Assembly (NCBI RefSeq): GCF_022701295.1
Contig: NZ_CP033204.1
Coordinates: 930,001 to 994,000 of the forward strand
DNA length: 64,000 nt
Origin: Sphingopyxis sp. YF1
GTDB lineage: Bacteria > Pseudomonadota > Alphaproteobacteria > Sphingomonadales > Sphingomonadaceae
Direction: 5' to 3'
The notes beneath the pieces were generated by a model that had not been told where the DNA came from, did not search any database, and saw only the letters and a program-made list of their open reading frames with translations. Numbering within the stretch: the stretch's first letter is position 1; every line of letters begins with the position of its first letter. Below are positions 35,625-43,826 of this stretch, one piece after another. A program made the position numbers and the translations under genes.

Positions 35625-35695
35625 ATAATCGGGCCGGCGCAAGATCGTTCGGTGCGGCATTGACCCCGGCGCGAAGCTGGGCCAGCGGAGTGGCC

Positions 35696-36313
35696 ATGGT
35701 ACCGAAAGCGAAAGCAAAGTCCGAAGGCGCAACGTCCGCACGCGTCGACGGCCGGCGCGAGCGCAGCCGGTCGAGCCGGGCGCGGATCGTCGCGGCGATG
35801 CTCGAACTGATCGAGCGCGGCGACCTGACGCCCAGCGCGGCACGCGTCGCCGAGGAGGCGGGCGTCGGCCTGCGGACGGTGTTTCGCCAGTTCGACGACA
35901 TGGATACGCTGTACCGGAAAATGTCCGAAACCATCGCCGAGCGGGTCATGCCGATCATCGCGGCTCCTTACGCCGGATCGGACTGGCGCGCCGACGTTCG
36001 CGATCTTGTGGGGCGGCGCGTGCGCGTGTTCGAGACGATGCTGCCCTTTCGGCTCGCCGCGAACATCAAGCGTTACCAGTCGCCCTTCCTGATGGGGCAA
36101 TATGGCCAGGTGGTCGCGCTCGAACGCGATTTTCTGATGCGGTTGCTTCCCGAGGCGGTGCGCGCCGATCGCGTCGGAGTCGAGGCGTTGTGCGTCGCGT
36201 TGAGTTTCCAGACGTGGCGCGCGCTGCGTCACGACCAAGGGCTCGATTCCGGCGAGGCCGGCGCTGCGGTCGCGCACATGGTTGAAACGTTGCTCGCCGT
36301 CGCGCCCGGCTGA
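35696..36313 (+). CDS. TetR family transcriptional regulator
   Basis: 205 residues from the ATG at 35696 (MVPKAKAKSEG) with GGAG upstream; the open frame starts 27 codons earlier, but that part overlaps the promoter. The HTH lies at about 30-76 (RIVAAMLELIERGDLTPSAA, VGLRTVFRQFDDMDTLYRKM). The ligand domain shows no recognisable pocket motif. It lies between two sulfatase genes, and both carry the same dyad, so it is the likely regulator of both. Confidence 0.88.
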   Translation: MVPKAKAKSEGATSARVDGRRERSRSSRARIVAAMLELIERGDLTPSAARVAEEAGVGLRTVFRQFDDMDTLYRKMSETIAERVMPIIAAPYAGSDWRADVRDLVGRRVRVFETMLPFRLAANIKRYQSPFLMGQYGQVVALERDFLMRLLPEAVRADRVGVEALCVALSFQTWRALRHDQGLDSGEAGAAVAHMVETLLAVAPG

Positions 36314-36330
36314 TCGACGCAAATCTTGCG

Positions 36331-38169
36331 TCAGCCGGGCGGTGCCGCCGCCCTGGTTCGGCGCTTGCGGCGCCAACCCCAGATGAGCAGCGCCAGGGCC
36401 GCGACGATCGCACCGGCCCACAGTCCGGCCTGGATCGCCCGCTTCCGACCCTGCTGTTTCCACGCATAGGCGTTGATTTGCGCATCGGCGGTGTAGCCAG
36501 GGGGCATGTCGAGCACGCCGTTCGCCTTGGCGTAGGCGCGGTAGTCGGCCATCATCGCGGCGAAACGGTCGGGCATCGCCGCCGCGAGGTCGCGCGTTTC
36601 GCCCGGGTCGGATTTCAGGTCATGGAGCCGCCATCGGCCGTCGCCCGTCGGGGGCAGGTTGCGCACCAGCTTGTAGTCGCCGCGGAACAGCGCCGCGTTG
36701 CCCGACAGTTCGTAACCGAGCGGCGCGTCGCCGTGGACGCTGCCGCTTCCGCCTTCGAGCATCGGGACGAGGCTGCGGCCGGTCACGGGCTCGGAGGGGC
36801 GTTCCTGCCAGCGTCCGCCGTGGATCGAAACGCCCGCCAGTTCGGCCAGGGTCGGAACGATGTCGGTGACATGTGCGAAGCCATGGCTGATGGACCCCGC
36901 GCGGATCGCCCGGTTGCCCGGCCAGGCGACGATCAGCGGCACGCGCAGCCCGCCCTCGGTGGCGCTGAACTTGTACCCCGACAACGGCGAGGCCGCGGCG
37001 CTCGCCCAGCCGGGGCCGATCGCGCTGAAGCTGCCGCGCTGGCCGATGTTCGCCGTCGACGTGTCGTACTGCATGTTCAGAAACAGGCGGTTGCGGCGGA
37101 TGCTGTAAGGATTGGTCGGCTCGGCGCCATTGTCCGACAGAAAGACGAAGATCGTATTGTCATAGTCGCCGGTGGCCTTGAGATGCGCGACGAGGCGGCC
37201 GACCTCGCGGTCCATCGCGGTCGCCATGCCGGCATAGGCCTGCATCACCCGCACCTGCGCCGCGCGTTCCTCGGCATCGAGGCGCAGCCAGTCGGGAGTC
37301 GTCTTCATCGTGACCATCGGCGCGCCGGCGGGCATGATGCCGAGCGCCGCCGCTCGCTTTGCGCGCGCCTCGCGCAATTTTGTCCAGCCATCCTTGTACA
37401 TCGCCGAATAGCGCGCGATGTCGCTGTCGGGCGCCTGCACCGGAATGTGATTGGCCAGGAAGTTGATCGACGCGAAAAAGGGTTTGCCGCTCGGCCGGTC
37501 CCTTTCGATATAGTCGATCATCTTCCCGACGACGAAGGTCGAGGAATAATAATCCTTCGGCAGTGTTGCCGGTTTGCCGTTCTCGGTCCACGCCGCGGTG
37601 TCGTACATGCCCTCGATCGGACGTTGCTCGAAATTGTCGGCGCCCGCATCGGCCAGGCTGAAGGCGCGATCGTAACCGCGCGCTTCGGGGAGGCGCTTCG
37701 CGTCGCTGCCGAGATGCCATTTGCCCGTCAGATAGGTGCGATAGCCCGCGGCGCCGAGCCGTTCGGCGATCGTCACGACGCGGAAGTTCATCACCGTGTC
37801 ATAGCCCGGCTTGCCGCGATGGGCGTCGGGGATGGTTTCGGGCATGTTGCCCAGCCCCGCGCGGTGGTTCATCACGCCCGTCTGCAACATCGCGCGCGTG
37901 GGCGAACAGGATCCTGCGACATGGAAATTGGCGAAGCGCACCCCCGCGTGCGCGAGCGCGTCGATATGGGGCGTCGCGAATTCGGCCCCGAAGGCGCCGA
38001 CATCGGAAAAGCCCCAGTCGTCGGCGAGCAGGATGACGATATTGGGCTGGCGCGGCGCTGCCGGCGCAGGCGCCGCATGGAGCGGCGTCGCGACCGAGAG
38101 GGCGAGGAGGGCCGCAATCCGCCGCGCGATGCGGGGACGCGCGCCCATGCTTTCAGCCGATATCGTCAT
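36331..38169 (-). CDS. Sulfatase with C-terminal membrane anchor
   Basis: 612 residues. Signal peptide about 1-32 (after MGARPRIARRIAALLALSVA). Metal ligands D50-D51 (LLADDWGFSD) and formylglycine site C88 in SCSPTRAMLQTG, i.e. CxPTR rather than CxPSR. Then YLTGKWHLGSDAK and VFLSDNGAEPTNPY. Near the C-terminus one hydrophobic helix (about 575-597, LWAGAIVAALALLIWGW) and a basic tail (RRKRRTR) look like a stop-transfer anchor. The best functional guess is a periplasmic sulfatase tethered to the inner membrane. Transcription should read away from the 38188-38208 dyad. Confidence 0.92.
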   Translation of the reverse strand: MTISAESMGARPRIARRIAALLALSVATPLHAAPAPAAPRQPNIVILLADDWGFSDVGAFGAEFATPHIDALAHAGVRFANFHVAGSCSPTRAMLQTGVMNHRAGLGNMPETIPDAHRGKPGYDTVMNFRVVTIAERLGAAGYRTYLTGKWHLGSDAKRLPEARGYDRAFSLADAGADNFEQRPIEGMYDTAAWTENGKPATLPKDYYSSTFVVGKMIDYIERDRPSGKPFFASINFLANHIPVQAPDSDIARYSAMYKDGWTKLREARAKRAAALGIMPAGAPMVTMKTTPDWLRLDAEERAAQVRVMQAYAGMATAMDREVGRLVAHLKATGDYDNTIFVFLSDNGAEPTNPYSIRRNRLFLNMQYDTSTANIGQRGSFSAIGPGWASAAASPLSGYKFSATEGGLRVPLIVAWPGNRAIRAGSISHGFAHVTDIVPTLAELAGVSIHGGRWQERPSEPVTGRSLVPMLEGGSGSVHGDAPLGYELSGNAALFRGDYKLVRNLPPTGDGRWRLHDLKSDPGETRDLAAAMPDRFAAMMADYRAYAKANGVLDMPPGYTADAQINAYAWKQQGRKRAIQAGLWAGAIVAALALLIWGWRRKRRTRAAAPPG

Positions 38170-38187
38170 AGCCCCTCCGCCGGATAT

Positions 38188-38208
38188 AGTGGCATATGCT
38201 ATGTCAAT
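38188..38208. promoter_or_regulatory. TGGCA-N7-TGTCA dyad before the second sulfatase
   Basis: TGGCA (38190-38194) and TGTCA (38202-38206) with a seven-base spacer match the site at 35606-35622 in arms and spacing. It is nested inside a larger inverted repeat, GGATATA (38182-38188) and TATATCC (38208-38214). It lies about 20 bases upstream of the sulfatase start codon. Confidence 0.62.
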
Positions 38209-38271
38209 ATATCCGGTAGCGCAATGGGGCGCGTCGGCCGGAGCGCGTGCCGTCGCCGTGCCGGTCCGAGG

Positions 38272-38502
38272 TTAGCGTTCCTCGCGGAACCGGACGGCGA
38301 GCGGCATCGCGGCGATCTTTTCGCGGATGATCGACACGGCCGCGGCGTCGATGTCGCCCGGATCGATCGCAAGATCGTAGCCGCCGCCACCAAGCTTGAG
38401 GGCAACCGATTGGGGTGCCAGTCCGCGCTGCGCAAAGAGGTTGAGGATGCGCAGCGCGCTGGCGAGATCGCCGTCGCCCGACAGCGAAAAGCGGCCGCTC
38501 AT
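38272..38502 (-). CDS. Small ACT-like protein coupled to the amino-acid dehydrogenase
   Basis: 76 residues. RFSLSGDGDLASALRILNLF, then AQRGLAPQSVALKLGGGGYDL, then an alpha-helical end. The pattern of beta-alpha-beta with the loop after the first strand resembles a single ACT domain of the IlvM/IlvH kind, but I cannot confirm it. Its ATG overlaps the stop of the dehydrogenase gene by four bases (ATGA), so the two proteins are co-translated. A role as amino-acid-sensing partner is possible (inference). Confidence 0.7.
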   Translation of the reverse strand: MSGRFSLSGDGDLASALRILNLFAQRGLAPQSVALKLGGGGYDLAIDPGDIDAAAVSIIREKIAAMPLAVRFREER

Positions 38503-39560
38503 GCCGCGCGGCGCCGCGACCAGCCATCGGCGACCCGCGTCCGCGCGAGATGGTCGGCCAACCGGGCGGGTGTTTCGCCTTTCGCTTCGGCATCGCGGAT
38601 CAGCGCCGCCAGCCCCGGCCCGATCGCCTCGACCGCGCGTTCGACCGACGCGAGGTCGCCGTCGCCATATTCGGCGCAGACCGCGATGATGCCGCCGGCA
38701 TTGACCAGATAGTCGGGCGCATAGAGAATCCCGCGCCGTGCCAGTTCGGCCGCGAGCCCGGGGTGTTCGAGCTGGTTGTTTGCGGCGCCGCAGACAAGGC
38801 GCGCCTGCAGCTTGTGGACGGTTGCCGGATTGATCGCGCCGCCGAGCGCGCAGGGGGCCAATATGTCCATCGGCGCGGTGACGATCGCGTCTGCGGCGAC
38901 CGGCTCGGCATCGAAGCGCCGCACCGCCTCCGCCACCCTGCCGTTGTCGACGTCGGCGACGAGCAGCCTTGCGCCGGTGCGGTGGAGCAGGGCCGCAAGT
39001 GCCATGCCGACGTGGCCGAGGCCCTGCACGCCGACCGTCATGCCGGCGAGGGCTCTATCGTCGCGCTCCGCCACGGCGGCCTGCATTGCGGCGAACACGC
39101 CGCGGGCGGTCCAGGGGGACGGATCGCCGCCGACACCGTCGGCGCGGCGTGGCAGCCCGGCGACGTGGGATGTGGATCGCGCCGCCGCCTGCATGTCGGC
39201 GACGCCGCTTCCCGCATCCTCGGCGGTGACGAAACGCCCGCCGAGCGAGTGGACGCAGCGGCCGAAGGCTTCGAACAGCCGGGTGCGGTCGGCCACGCCG
39301 TGTTCGGGCCACAGGATGACCGCTTTGCCGCCGCCGAAGGGGAGGCCGGCGAGTGCGTTCTTCCAGGTCATTGCTTCCGACAGACGTAGCGCGTCCTGCG
39401 TGGCCGCGGTCTCGCTCGCATAGCGCTGGACGCGGCACCCGCCGATCGCCGGACCCAGCGCGGTCGAATGAATCGCGATGACCGCGCGCAGTCCCGTTTC
39501 GTCGTCGTGGAACAGGTGCACGGCTTCGTGCGGCAATTCGGGCAGCGGGCGAGAGGACAT
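38499..39560 (-). CDS. Glu/Leu/Phe/Val dehydrogenase family protein (leucine dehydrogenase-like)
   Basis: 353 residues. The active-site lysines are in LSEAMTWKNALAGLPFGGGK (K67, K79), and the Rossmann motif is GVQGLGHVGMALA. AEDAGSGVADM and PDYLVNAGGIIAV are typical. It deaminates branched-chain or aromatic amino acids to 2-oxo acids with NAD+. It is the first gene of a two-gene operon, divergent from an Lrp regulator. The substrate-contact segment is compatible with Leu/Val/Phe; the exact preference is unknown. Confidence 0.93.
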   Translation of the reverse strand: MSSRPLPELPHEAVHLFHDDETGLRAVIAIHSTALGPAIGGCRVQRYASETAATQDALRLSEAMTWKNALAGLPFGGGKAVILWPEHGVADRTRLFEAFGRCVHSLGGRFVTAEDAGSGVADMQAAARSTSHVAGLPRRADGVGGDPSPWTARGVFAAMQAAVAERDDRALAGMTVGVQGLGHVGMALAALLHRTGARLLVADVDNGRVAEAVRRFDAEPVAADAIVTAPMDILAPCALGGAINPATVHKLQARLVCGAANNQLEHPGLAAELARRGILYAPDYLVNAGGIIAVCAEYGDGDLASVERAVEAIGPGLAALIRDAEAKGETPARLADHLARTRVADGWSRRRAA

Positions 39561-39607
39561 CGATCGGCTCCGGCAAGGGACAGGGACCGCATCAATGCCG
39601 GAAATTT

Positions 39608-39634
39608 CGCGGAAGATATGGTCGCATTTCCGCG
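39608..39634. promoter_or_regulatory. Inverted repeat in the dehydrogenase/Lrp promoter
   Basis: CGCGGAA (39608-39614) and TTCCGCG (39628-39634), perfect 7-bp arms with a 13-base spacer, lie in the 131-bp gap between the two divergent genes, 48-74 bases from the dehydrogenase start. This is a plausible Lrp-family operator. An AT-rich run (39650-39690) follows next to the Lrp start. Confidence 0.55.
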
Positions 39635-39691
39635 CGATCCATGTATTTATCGAGAAAATTTTTCTGCCTTTCGTGATTTTGGGGATGTTTT

Positions 39692-40153
39692 ATGCAACTC
39701 GACCGCCATGAGAAGGCGATCCTGACCGTTCTGCAGGACGATGCCGACATCTCGATCGCCGAACTGGCGGAGCGCGTCGGATTGTCGCAATCGCCGTGCT
39801 GGCGCCGCGTCGCGGCGCTCGAACAGGCGGGGATCATCCGCAAGCGCGTCGCCTTGGTCGATCGCCGCAAGGTCGGACTCAGCGCGCAGATCTTTGCGCA
39901 GGTCCGGCTGTCGGCACACGGCCGTGCGCACCTTGCCGATTTCGAAACCGCAATAGCCGATATTCCGGAAGTCATCGAATGCCATGTGCTGATGGGCACG
40001 GTCGATTTCCTGCTGCGTATCGTCGCGGCCAATGTCGAAGCCTATGAGAAGCTCTTCTTCGAAAAATTGTCGCGGCTCCCGGGGGTGCAGGAGATCAACT
40101 CGGCAATCGCGCTGTCCGAAATCAAGAGCACGACCGCGCTGCCTATCGCCTGA
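39692..40153 (+). CDS. Lrp/AsnC family transcriptional regulator
   Basis: 153 residues. N-terminal HTH (about 5-50; ISIAELAERVGLSQSPCWRR) and a C-terminal RAM/ACT-like effector domain (about 65-145; FETAIADIPEVIECHVLMG, VDFLLRIVAANVEAYEKLFF). The divergent dehydrogenase operon is the likely target, with an amino acid as effector. Confidence 0.94.
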   Translation: MQLDRHEKAILTVLQDDADISIAELAERVGLSQSPCWRRVAALEQAGIIRKRVALVDRRKVGLSAQIFAQVRLSAHGRAHLADFETAIADIPEVIECHVLMGTVDFLLRIVAANVEAYEKLFFEKLSRLPGVQEINSAIALSEIKSTTALPIA

Positions 40154-40297
40154 CCGCGCGGCTTGGCGCCGCTGTCCGGGTGGAAGTCGAGGGCCCGCGG
40201 CGACGCCGGTCGTCTTGGCCTTTCCGATCTGCATCGGCGGGGGCTATGGTAGGCGCGGGGCGCATCGACGCCTTACCGACCGATAACAGGATGCGCC

Positions 40298-41194
40298 GTG
40301 AAACTTCGCCAGATTGAAATTTTCCACGCCGTCTATGTCACGGGCTCGGTGAGCGCGGCCGCGCGTCTCCTCAACATCTCGCAGCCGTCGGTGACGAAGA
40401 TCTTGCGCTATGCCGAATCGAGCCTCGGCCTGTCGCTGTTCGAGCGGACCAAGGGGCGGCTGGTGCCGACCGAGGATGCGCACGAGCTGTTCGTCGAGGT
40501 GGAAGAGGTCCAGAAGCGCGTCGAGCAGCTGCGACGGGCCAGCCGCAATCTGCGGTTTGGACAGGGGCGGACCTTGCGCGTCTCGGTCCTTCCGTCGCTG
40601 GGGCTCGGCGCGATCCCGGAGGCGGTGTCGGCGTTTCTGGCCAAGCACGAAGGCGTGTCGCTCGAACTTCACACCGCGCATCACGAGGATATGGTGCGCA
40701 AGCTGTACGAGCGCGAAACCGACATCGTGATCAGCTACGACGTGCCGTCGACCGCGCCGGTCGGTTTCAGCTGGCTGGGCAAGGGCGAACTCGTCGCGAT
40801 GTACGCCAGGGGCGCGATCGAATGCGAAGCACCGCGCCTGCCGCTGGCGGCGCTGGAGGGGCATCGCTTCATCACGACCGTCAAGAGCGGGCCGATGGGG
40901 CGGCTCCTTTCCGAAGAACTCGACAAGTCGGGCGTCATGCTGAACGACATCGTGTCGTCGCAGACCTTTTTCGTCGCGGCGGCGCTTGTCCGGTCGGGTG
41001 TCGGGGTGTCGATCGTCGACAATTTCACGGCGCAGGCGACCGCCGCGCCCGACATCGCCTTCAAGCCGCTGCAGCCCGCGATCCCGTTCAACGTCCATGC
41101 CGTCTATTTGCAGAACCGTCCGCTTTCCAAGCTCGCGACGGTCTTTCTCAAGCATCTCAAGACCGCTTTCGAGGCGTATAGACTTTCTCTATAG
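40298..41194 (+). CDS. LysR family transcriptional regulator
   Basis: 298 residues. N-terminal winged HTH (about 1-60; MKLRQIEIFHAVYVTGSVSA, ISQPSVTKILRYAESSLGL) and a two-lobed effector domain. The gene reads in the same direction as the peptidase gene 50 bases downstream rather than away from it. A 17-bp palindrome overlaps its last codons and stop (41177-41193), placing a likely LysR box directly in front of the peptidase start. It is the obvious candidate regulator of the 41-55 kb cluster. Confidence 0.94.
   Translation: MKLRQIEIFHAVYVTGSVSAAARLLNISQPSVTKILRYAESSLGLSLFERTKGRLVPTEDAHELFVEVEEVQKRVEQLRRASRNLRFGQGRTLRVSVLPSLGLGAIPEAVSAFLAKHEGVSLELHTAHHEDMVRKLYERETDIVISYDVPSTAPVGFSWLGKGELVAMYARGAIECEAPRLPLAALEGHRFITTVKSGPMGRLLSEELDKSGVMLNDIVSSQTFFVAAALVRSGVGVSIVDNFTAQATAAPDIAFKPLQPAIPFNVHAVYLQNRPLSKLATVFLKHLKTAFEAYRLSL
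41177..41193. promoter_or_regulatory. TATAGA-N5-TCTATA palindrome, candidate LysR operator
   Basis: Perfect 6-bp arms (41177-41182, 41188-41193) with a five-base spacer; it contains ATAG-N7-CTAT, a good LysR-type T-N11-A box. It overlaps the lysR stop codon and ends 50 bases before the peptidase ATG. The same 17-bp architecture recurs at 45028-45044. Confidence 0.75.
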
Positions 41195-41243
41195 ACGAAT
41201 CTCCGATCTATATTGTTCGATCGGCCCGGGGGGAGCTAATCGA

Positions 41244-42569
41244 ATGGCCATGTCGGATATCGAAAGCGGTTCGTTGCGCCCGTCGTCCATTTCCCTTGAT
41301 AGATCCATCGCTGGTGACCCGGTCGGACGCGGCAAGGCGCGCCGAATGCCGCCGCTTGCTGCTGCGGTGCTGGTGGCGCTGGCCGTCGCCGGGGGAGCGG
41401 GAAGTGCGGGCGATCTGGCGGCACAGGTTGCCGAGCCGCCCCGCGTCCACGCCCGCGATCTCGGCATCGCCCCCGGCATCTTCCGGCCCGGCCCGCTCAA
41501 CGCGATTACCGATGTCGGCGATGTCCGTGTCGGACAGGTCACGCGGATCGAGGGCGCCGATGTTCGGACCGGGGTGACCGTCATTCTGCCGCACGGCGGT
41601 AACCTGTTTCAGGACAAGGTGCCTGCGGGCGTGGTCGTCGCCAACGGCTTCGGCAAATTCGCGGGCACCACGCAGGTCGCCGAACTCGGCGAGGTCGAAA
41701 CGCCGATCGTCCTGACCAACACGCTGAGCGTCGCGCCGGCGATCGACGGTATCCTCGACTGGACCTTGGCGCAGCCGGGCAATCCCGAAGTGCGGTCGGT
41801 CAATGCGGTCGTGGGCGAGACCAATGATTCGGTGCTCAACAACATCCGCAAGCGTGTGATCGGTCGCCAGGACATTCTCGCCGCTCTCGCGAATGCAACC
41901 GGCGGCCCGGTGGCCGAGGGCAGCGTGGGCGCGGGGACGGGCACCATGGCCTTTGGCTGGAAGGGCGGCATCGGCACCAGTTCGCGCGTGCTGCCGCAGG
42001 CGCTGGGCGGTTATCGGGTCGGGGTGCTTGTCCAGTCGAACTACGGCGGCGTGCTGACGATGGACGGCGTCCCGGTCGGCCAGGCGCTGGGTCGATATTA
42101 TCTGCGCGAGCACAGCGATCGCGGATCGGCCGATGGCTCGATCATATTGGTCGTGGCGACCGATGCGCCGCTGAGCGACCGGAACCTCACGCGGCTGGCG
42201 CATCGCGCGATTGCCGGACTGGCGCGGACAGGCGCTGCCTTTTCCAACGGATCGGGCGATTATGCGATCGCCTTTTCAACCGCCGACGATGTGCGGCGTA
42301 CGGCCGAACGGCGCGGCGCGGTGACCACCTATCCCGAGATAGCCAATGATGCGATGTCGCCGCTGTTCGTGGCTGTCGCCGAAGCCGCCGAGGAGGCGAT
42401 CTACAATTCGCTGCTGATGGCGACGACCATCGAGCGGCAGGCGACCCCGGACGCGGGAGCTGCGCGCGGCGACGCGCTCGACATCGCAGCGGTCAAAGGC
42501 GTGATCGCGCGCCATCGGCCGCAACCGTCGTCGCCCCGGCAGGCGCCCAAAAAGGGGACGCAGCGTTGA
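41244..42569 (+). CDS. P1/DmpA-family N-terminal-nucleophile peptidase (L-aminopeptidase/D-esterase-like)
   Basis: 441 residues from the ATG at 41244, preceded by GGGGGGAG. After a 35-residue polar head there is a hydrophobic segment (36-52) that looks like a signal or anchor, so it is probably periplasmic; a start at M35 is an alternative. The DmpA fold follows from about residue 70 (LGIAPGIFRPGPLNAITDVG), with GSVGAGTGTMAFGWKGGIGT, VLVQSNYGG and the self-cleavage site G298-S299 in ADGSIILVVATDAPL; S299 becomes the nucleophile. Relatives include DmpA and the beta-aminopeptidase BapA of a sphingomonad, which act on D- or beta-amino-acid peptides. The downstream gene overlaps it (TTGA). Confidence 0.92.
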   Translation: MAMSDIESGSLRPSSISLDRSIAGDPVGRGKARRMPPLAAAVLVALAVAGGAGSAGDLAAQVAEPPRVHARDLGIAPGIFRPGPLNAITDVGDVRVGQVTRIEGADVRTGVTVILPHGGNLFQDKVPAGVVVANGFGKFAGTTQVAELGEVETPIVLTNTLSVAPAIDGILDWTLAQPGNPEVRSVNAVVGETNDSVLNNIRKRVIGRQDILAALANATGGPVAEGSVGAGTGTMAFGWKGGIGTSSRVLPQALGGYRVGVLVQSNYGGVLTMDGVPVGQALGRYYLREHSDRGSADGSIILVVATDAPLSDRNLTRLAHRAIAGLARTGAAFSNGSGDYAIAFSTADDVRRTAERRGAVTTYPEIANDAMSPLFVAVAEAAEEAIYNSLLMATTIERQATPDAGAARGDALDIAAVKGVIARHRPQPSSPRQAPKKGTQR

Positions 42570-43702
42570 AACAGGTCGACATTCTGGTGATCGGCGGCGG
42601 CATTGCCGGCGTTTCGGCGGCGGCGCGGTTCGCGCAGCGCGCGAGTACGGTGCTGCTCGAACGCGAAAGCGCGCTCGGCTATCATTCGTCGGGGCGCAGC
42701 GCGACCTTCTATCATTTCGGGATCGGCGACGATGCCGTGCGCGGCCTGACCGCCGCCAGTCGCTTCTTTTTCGCCAATCCGCCGGGCGAGGAGGCAGGGT
42801 CGCCCCTGTGGCAGGAAAAATCCGCCCTATTCTTTGCCACCTCCGAAACGATGGATCAGCTGGAAGCGCTCGAAACCGAGATGCGCCGCTTTTCGGACAA
42901 TATCTCGCGGGTCGGTCCGGCCGAGATGCAGGCGATCGTGCCCGTCATGAAAGTCGGGGACGGCGGTGCGGTGGCGGGGCTGGTCGACACCGGCGGGCGC
43001 AAGCTCGACGCCGACCTGCTGCTCCAGAAGAACATGCGCCTGCTCCGTGCGGCGGGCGGCGAGGTCATGTTCAACGCCTGCGTGACAGGCATCGTGCGCG
43101 AAGGCGATCGCTGGATCGTCGATACCCCCGATCAGCGCTACGCGGCGCGGACCGTCGTCAATGCCGCCGGGGCCTGGGCCGACGAACTGGCGGTGATGGC
43201 GGGTGTTCGGCCGTTGGGGCTGACGCCGCTTCGCCGGACCATTATCGGCTTCGATCCGCCGCAGGGGCTGGACGTGTCCGGCTGGCCCTTCCTCAAGACC
43301 GTCTTCGACGACGGTTTCTACATGCTTCCCGACGCCGGACTGCTGCTGGCGTCGCCGATGGACGTCACGCCCTCGCCGCCGTGCGATGTCCAGCCGGACG
43401 ACTATGAAATGGCGCTGGCCGCCTGGCGGGTCGAGGAGGCGACGACGCTGTCGGTGCAACGGATCGCGGCTCGCTGGGCGGGACTGCGGACGTTCGTCGC
43501 CGACAAGGTCCCGACGGCCGGTTTCGCGCCCGATGCGCCGGGTTTCTTCTGGCTCGCGGGGCAGGGGGGCTATGGCCTCCAGACGTCGCCCGCGATGGCG
43601 CTGGCGGCCGAGGCGCTGCTGTTCGGCCTGCCCTGGCCCGAACTGCTTTCGGAGCATGGCGTCGAGCCGCACCAGATTCGCCCCGAGCGACTGTTCGGTT
43701 GA
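42566..43702 (+). CDS. FAD-dependent oxidoreductase (DAO family, D-amino-acid oxidase/dehydrogenase-like)
   Basis: 378 residues. TTG start overlapping the previous stop. The FAD-binding VDILVIGGGIAGVSAAARFA is at the N-terminus and GYHSSGRSATFYHFG, typical of the DAO family, at about 40. TVVNAAGAWADELAVMAGV and the C-terminal FFWLAGQGGYGLQTSPAMA complete the fold. Members oxidise D-amino acids, glycine or sarcosine-type amines to imines. With DmpA upstream and RidA in the same region, D-amino acids released from peptides are the likely substrate (inference). No signal peptide. Confidence 0.9.
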   Translation: MKQVDILVIGGGIAGVSAAARFAQRASTVLLERESALGYHSSGRSATFYHFGIGDDAVRGLTAASRFFFANPPGEEAGSPLWQEKSALFFATSETMDQLEALETEMRRFSDNISRVGPAEMQAIVPVMKVGDGGAVAGLVDTGGRKLDADLLLQKNMRLLRAAGGEVMFNACVTGIVREGDRWIVDTPDQRYAARTVVNAAGAWADELAVMAGVRPLGLTPLRRTIIGFDPPQGLDVSGWPFLKTVFDDGFYMLPDAGLLLASPMDVTPSPPCDVQPDDYEMALAAWRVEEATTLSVQRIAARWAGLRTFVADKVPTAGFAPDAPGFFWLAGQGGYGLQTSPAMALAAEALLFGLPWPELLSEHGVEPHQIRPERLFG

Positions 43703-43826
43703 AGTCCGGGAGGCGAAGGGCGGTGCTTCGTACCGCCGCCGCATGCCCGAACTTCCGGCGAACGGATGGACTGGCCGATGCCGCGCGGTGGCGGCTGTTT
43801 GAATCCCTTGAGTCAGGAGGTTTCTG

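Noticed and set aside
36478..38712. A 744-codon plus-strand frame antisense to the second sulfatase
   Set aside because: Shadow frame; the sulfatase on the other strand has complete catalytic motifs.
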